8,485 bases of DNA from a candidate division WWE3 bacterium RIFOXYC2_FULL_42_13 (lineage in GTDB: Bacteria; Patescibacteriota; WWE3; UBA101185; UBA10185): NCBI GenBank assembly GCA_001773255.1, contig MEWF01000011.1, positions 13,743 through 22,227 on the forward strand, given 5' to 3'. The stretch's first letter is position 1. The number at the start of each line of letters is the position of its first letter. Both the position numbers and the translations under genes were made by a program. The notes below the pieces were generated by a model. That model searched no databases, was not told where the DNA came from, and saw only the letters and a program-made list of their open reading frames with translations. Positions 6,742 to 8,485 of the stretch are shown here, in pieces.

Positions 6742-7006
6742 TTACTCAAGTGAAATTACCTGAAGACCGTATCTTTCAATATCTTCTCTCGGCCAGAATA
6801 GGTCGTTAATTTTAAATCTTGCGACATACTTTATTTTTTTCGATACCTCTCTTCCGGTGTAGTTTTTAGTTTCGGGATCCCACTCTTTAAGCAATAATGT
6901 GTCGCCTTCGTTGCACTCCCAGTCGGCCAGTCTAAGTTCGTAATTTTTCTTTCCGTCAAGTATTGCCTGAAAATATTTGAGCCATGTTTTTCTTTTTTAT
7001 TATCAT
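6742..7006 (-). pseudogene. DUF3850/ASCH-type small protein, frame broken by one extra base
   Basis: On the minus strand a frame ending at TAA (6742-6744) encodes a clear DUF3850-like sequence. It has TWLKYFQAILDGKKNYELRL, then EGDTLLLKEWDPETKNYTGREV, and ends YGLQVISLE. These match the family's KTW-YF-AI--GKK--E-R opening, the GD-L-L-E-DPET--YTGRE core and the G--V-SL ending. DUF3850 belongs to the ASCH superfamily, thought to bind RNA. This frame has no start codon after its upstream in-frame stop. The ATG at 7006 (MIIKKK) lies in another frame and would run straight into the domain if one A were removed from the A5 run at 6987-6991. The joined product would be 87 residues, a full-length family member. 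It is therefore a fresh pseudogene, a +1-frameshifted gene, or a homopolymer sequencing error. Confidence 0.75.
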
Positions 7007-7107
7007 GCGTATATTGTACTCTGTAGCAACAACAACCAGAACCCTGTAAGGGGCAGAATTAACAAGAGAAAAGTTAAAACAAATAACGCTATCAACAAAA
7101 GCGGCAA
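7003..7107 (-). CDS. Possible tiny hydrophobic peptide (34 residues), uncertain
   Basis: On the minus strand a TTG-started frame begins 12 bp after the DUF5676 stop. It encodes one almost entirely hydrophobic segment (LLLIALFVLTFLLLILPLTG and onwards to WLLLLQSTIYA). Its TGA overlaps the ATG of the DUF3850-type gene by four bases (ATGA), the arrangement used for translational coupling. Against it: there is no Shine-Dalgarno, the start codon is rare, and T-rich DNA reads as hydrophobic protein by chance. The candidate -10 box of the downstream gene also lies inside it. I report it as a possibility only. Confidence 0.2.
   Translation of the reverse strand: MPLLLIALFVLTFLLLILPLTGFWLLLLQSTIYA
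7013..7018 (-). promoter_or_regulatory. Candidate -10 box of the DUF3850-type gene, probably leaderless
   Basis: TACAAT on the minus strand ends exactly 6 nt before the ATG at 7006, the same geometry as at the flavodoxin and GDCCVxC genes. There is no Shine-Dalgarno in the six-base gap. The -35 region is not convincing. Confidence 0.4.
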
Positions 7108-7119
7108 ATATTTAGAGAA

Positions 7120-7386
7120 TTATTTCCCCGCCCACTTGTTGTACAGCCGTATAACGGCGTACGTTGTTACCCAAGTCAGAAGGCTGATGGAAATAAGACC
7201 CCACAAGATAGTCCCAAAAGACATGCTTGTTGTCGCCCGTAGACTTTCTATGTTGATACTATGCATCCACGCCTTCGCAATACCGAAAATTAGATTCGGC
7301 GCGAACGAAGACAGGAACCAGCAGGCTGCATAAAAAACAGCCGTCACTACTGTTGTTGCATTGGCAAACGCTTTGGCATTTAACAC
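7120..7386 (-). CDS. DUF5676-like two-helix membrane protein
   Basis: This is an 88-residue protein with two membrane helices, about 9-33 (NATTVVTAVFYAACWFLSSFAPNLI) and about 56-82 (SFGTILWGLISISLLTWVTTYAVIRLY), and a short basic tail. Length, the N-terminal LNAKAFANA opening, the intervening loop with a conserved-looking FGTILWGL, and the closing LYNK resemble the DUF5676 family of small bacterial membrane proteins. The function of that family is not known. Translation starts at GTG (7386) after AAAGGCGGTGA; a second in-frame GTG two codons upstream is also possible. It sits between the Cys-rich GDCCVxC-type gene and the DUF3850-type gene, all on the minus strand. A run of ten C lies about 60 bp before its start. 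The family call is moderately sure. Confidence 0.7.
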   Translation of the reverse strand: MLNAKAFANATTVVTAVFYAACWFLSSFAPNLIFGIAKAWMHSINIESLRATTSMSFGTILWGLISISLLTWVTTYAVIRLYNKWAGK

Positions 7387-7447
7387 ACTATCACCGCCTT
7401 TCGATAAGCATACTACTTAATAAGTACCCGTAGATCGGACCAAGTGA

Positions 7448-7457
7448 CCCCCCCCCC
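7448..7457. repeat. Homopolymer of ten C
   Basis: An uninterrupted C10 run (G10 on the minus strand) lies between the stop of the GDCCVxC-type gene and the start of the DUF5676-like gene. Tracts of this length are prone to slippage, so the length in the assembly may be unreliable or variable within the population. Confidence 0.9.
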
Positions 7458-7487
7458 AATTATTCCGGGTTACTGCCGGTTTTCTAA

Positions 7488-7676
7488 TTATTTGGAAGGG
7501 CACTTAGTATCGGCATATGAACAGAAAACACAACAATCCCCCTCTTTGGGTTTTAGCAGAGCACCACAGTGAACACATTTATAGAAATATTGGCAGGCAT
7601 CCGTAGGCATTTCTGCCTCTTGTCGGAAATCGCATTTTGGACAGGTTAAAACCGCCTTGGTTTTAATTTCGGGCAT
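7488..7676 (-). CDS. GDCCVxC-domain small Cys-rich protein (Cys form of a selenoprotein-type family)
   Basis: This 62-residue protein contains nine Cys. CPKC (12-15) and CVHC (34-37) form a zinc-ribbon-like pair. The C-terminal EGDCCVFCSYADTKCP (46-60) matches the GDCCVxC signature, a family in which the first Cys of the CC pair can be replaced by selenocysteine. Here that position is Cys48 and no in-frame TGA is involved. The protein is soluble, probably binds zinc or another soft metal, and may have a redox-active or metal-sequestering C-terminal motif. The family's biochemical role is not established. It is divergent from the AbrB-like regulator. The start is ATG at 7676, preceded by a -10 box and no Shine-Dalgarno. 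Confidence 0.82.
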   Translation of the reverse strand: MPEIKTKAVLTCPKCDFRQEAEMPTDACQYFYKCVHCGALLKPKEGDCCVFCSYADTKCPSK

Positions 7677-7682
7677 ATATAT

Positions 7683-7691
7683 AGTATATCA
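7683..7691 (-). promoter_or_regulatory. Extended -10 promoter of the GDCCVxC gene, probably leaderless
   Basis: The minus strand reads TGA-TATACT (5/6 plus extended TG). It ends exactly 6 nt before the ATG at 7676, so transcription would begin on or next to the A of the start codon. The only Shine-Dalgarno-like bases upstream (AGGA) lie before the -10 box. Confidence 0.55.
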
Positions 7692-7747
7692 TCCTGGATG
7701 GTGTTTTTCTTGATCTACCGTCTTTTTACGTCTATAAAAAAAAACGC

Positions 7748-7776
7748 TTGACAATTTTTAACTTCTCCCGTATCTT
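7748..7776 (+). promoter_or_regulatory. Sigma-70 promoter of the AbrB-like regulator
   Basis: A perfect -35 (TTGACA, 7748-7753) is separated by 17 bp from TATCTT (7771-7776, 4/6 to the -10 consensus). Initiation near 7783 would give a leader of about 48 nt carrying the Shine-Dalgarno AAGGGGGT (7816-7823), seven bases before the ATG. Confidence 0.75.
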
Positions 7777-7786
7777 ATCAGCACGT

Positions 7787-7810
7787 TCTGATTTATCAGA
7801 CTAGTCAGAA
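7787..7810. promoter_or_regulatory. Palindromic operator candidates just downstream of the promoter
   Basis: TCTGAT-TT-ATCAGA (7787-7800) is a perfect 6-bp inverted repeat with a two-base centre. It overlaps a second perfect palindrome, GACTAGTC (7799-7806), and a further TCAGAA half-site follows. TTATCAG also occurs as a direct repeat at 7775-7781 (over the -10) and 7793-7799, 18 bp apart. A repressor bound here would block the AbrB-like gene's promoter. The protein it encodes, or an unlinked metal-responsive regulator, is a candidate ligand. Confidence 0.5.
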
Positions 7811-7830
7811 TGTAAAAGGGGGTAAAAGTT

Positions 7831-8082
7831 ATGACAATGCAAAATAAAAATATTTTAGGCTGCTGCAAAGTAGAAGCGGTTGTTTCTATAGATGAACGGG
7901 GACAAATGGTCTTACCCAAAGAAATAAGGGAAAGGGCGCAGATTAAAGCCGGGGATAAATTGGCGGTAGTAACCGGAGAAACCGACGGTAAAATATCGTG
8001 CATTGCTCTTATTAAAGCAGAAGAGCTGGATCAGACCGTTAAAAGCATTCTTGGAGGATTAAATAACCGGAAATTAAGGTAA
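7831..8082 (+). CDS. AbrB/SpoVT-fold regulator resembling HgcAB-associated proteins
   Basis: This 83-residue protein contains a swapped-hairpin AbrB DNA-binding domain: VVSIDERGQMVLPKEIRERAQIKAGDKLAVV (17-47), the usual D-x-R-G-Q-hhhPKEhR-x-hxIxxGDxL pattern. It is preceded by a short tail with a Cys pair (GCCKVEA, Cys11-Cys12), and a third Cys lies at 57 (KISCIALIKAEEL). The N-terminal CC together with this core is characteristic of the proteins annotated as HgcAB-associated, found beside mercury-methylation genes but also elsewhere. No hgcA or hgcB is in the window. It probably dimerises, binds DNA and may sense a soft metal through the Cys residues, which is inference. It has a strong promoter, operator-like palindromes and a good Shine-Dalgarno. 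The methyltransferase gene follows 119 bp downstream on the same strand. Confidence 0.8.
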   Translation: MTMQNKNILGCCKVEAVVSIDERGQMVLPKEIRERAQIKAGDKLAVVTGETDGKISCIALIKAEELDQTVKSILGGLNNRKLR

Positions 8083-8127
8083 TTTGTGTTCGGTTAGGGA
8101 AAGATAGGAGCTCCCGCCCTCTTTGAA

Positions 8128-8205
8128 ATGGCGAGGTTGTTACTTACGGTGTCCTGTCTAAAAAAGATGAAAGAAGCACTTAATAAATTATCAGAAAATA
8201 TATGA
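8128..8205 (+). CDS. Possible 25-residue peptide or gene remnant, uncertain
   Basis: A frame that stays open from 8098 contains an ATG at 8128 and encodes a short helix-prone peptide (MARLLLTVSCLKKMKEALNK and five more residues). Its TGA overlaps the methyltransferase ATG by four bases (ATGA), consistent with translational coupling. A second ATG at 8167 would give 12 residues. No Shine-Dalgarno precedes either start and I do not recognise the sequence. It may be a leader peptide, the end of a decayed gene, or chance. Confidence 0.2.
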   Translation: MARLLLTVSCLKKMKEALNKLSENI

Positions 8206-8485
8206 CAGAACAAAAAACTCAAAACGGGGTAATCGAAGTCCCGCTGAAAGTAAACCAAATAAGAAAAATTTATGATTTTGCCAGTTATTTCTACTCACTT
8301 GCAAACATAATTGAGGGGAAGCATCATTCAAGGGCGTTGGAGTTAGCCCGGATACAACCTAATGATAAGGTTTTAGAAGTAGCTGTGGGTCTCGGCTACA
8401 CATTTTCGAAAATCCTCAAAAAAGTCGACAAAGATAATATTGTACACGGAATTGATCTTTCGCCGAAAATGCTCGGGAAAACGAG
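8202..8485 (+). CDS. Class I SAM-dependent methyltransferase, N-terminal part
   Basis: Ninety-four codons are visible and the frame is open at the window edge. After an N-terminal helical cap (IRKIYDFASYFYSLANIIEGKHHSRALELA), DKVLEVAVGLGYTF (55-68) gives motif I of the Rossmann-like fold. This is the variant in which the first Gly of the usual E-x-G-x-G-x-G loop is Ala. HGIDLSPKM (82-90) gives the acidic residue (Asp85) that binds the SAM ribose. The type resembles UbiE-like and phospholipid or small-molecule methyltransferases; the substrate cannot be told without the C-terminal half. An in-frame TAA lies 15 bases upstream, so ATG at 8202 is the first possible start; there is no Shine-Dalgarno. 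It probably shares transcription with the AbrB-like regulator, since no terminator is seen between them. Confidence 0.85.
   Translation, partial: MTEQKTQNGVIEVPLKVNQIRKIYDFASYFYSLANIIEGKHHSRALELARIQPNDKVLEVAVGLGYTFSKILKKVDKDNIVHGIDLSPKMLGKT

Noticed and set aside
6976..7006. Programmed -1 frameshift at the A-AAA-AAG slippery run in the DUF3850-type gene
   Set aside because: The run matches the classic slippery heptamer, but reaching the domain frame needs a +1 shift; a -1 shift leads into a different frame without the domain sequence.
6977..7333. Plus-strand frame of 118 residues over the DUF5676 region
   Set aside because: It is antisense to the DUF5676-like gene and crosses the DUF3850-type start region; its translation is basic and low in recognisable structure.
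7488..7676. Selenoprotein with recoded TGA in the GDCCVxC gene
   Set aside because: The position that can be selenocysteine in this family is an ordinary Cys codon here, and there is no in-frame TGA.
1..8485. tRNA, rRNA, CRISPR array or insertion sequence
   Set aside because: I found no tRNA cloverleaf, rRNA-like stretch, regularly spaced repeats, transposase motif or flanking inverted repeats anywhere in the window.

Overview
The window fits a small-genome bacterium of the candidate phyla radiation (Patescibacteria) type. The gene mix is patchy: a short MscL, a TPR-bearing GT-C membrane protein, a lone Fe-S nuclease, and many orphan small proteins. Intergenic gaps are short and there are few operons. 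TGA ends at least one gene, so ordinary code 11 is adequate. The taxonomic guess is an inference from gene content; there is no rRNA or tRNA in the window to confirm it.

Layout. Bases 1-341 hold the C-terminal end of a sodium/calcium exchanger-type membrane protein, converging on mscL (370-672, minus). A minus-strand terminator (720-765) ends a 4Fe-4S PD-(D/E)XK (RecB/AddB/Cas4-type) nuclease whose true start is set by a strong Shine-Dalgarno at 1791. Divergent from it is a 581-residue GT-C-like membrane protein with C-terminal TPRs (1977-3722, plus). A minus-strand terminator (3754-3789) follows for a single-pass membrane protein (3803-4192, minus). That gene is divergent from the most striking gene here, a 600-residue protein with a helical N-terminal region and a C-terminal caspase/CHAT-like protease domain with a visible His/Cys dyad (4373-6175, plus). 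A flavodoxin (6193-6666, minus) converges on it.

The right-hand 2 kb are a run of small genes. These are a DUF3850/ASCH-type gene broken by one extra A just after its start (6742-7006, minus), a DUF5676-type two-helix membrane protein (7120-7386, minus) and a Cys-rich GDCCVxC-type protein (7488-7676, minus). Divergent from them are an AbrB-fold regulator resembling HgcAB-associated proteins (7831-8082, plus), with a consensus-like promoter and palindromic operator candidates, and the start of a SAM methyltransferase (8202 to the window end). The Cys-rich, membrane, regulator and methyltransferase genes together suggest a metal or metalloid handling neighbourhood, but neither hgcAB nor mer or ars core genes are visible.

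Expression signals fall into two classes. Several genes have good Shine-Dalgarno sites (nuclease, 129-aa membrane protein, mscL, AbrB-like regulator). Three others (flavodoxin, ASCH-type, GDCCVxC) have a -10-like hexamer ending exactly 6 nt before the start codon and no Shine-Dalgarno, as expected for leaderless transcripts.
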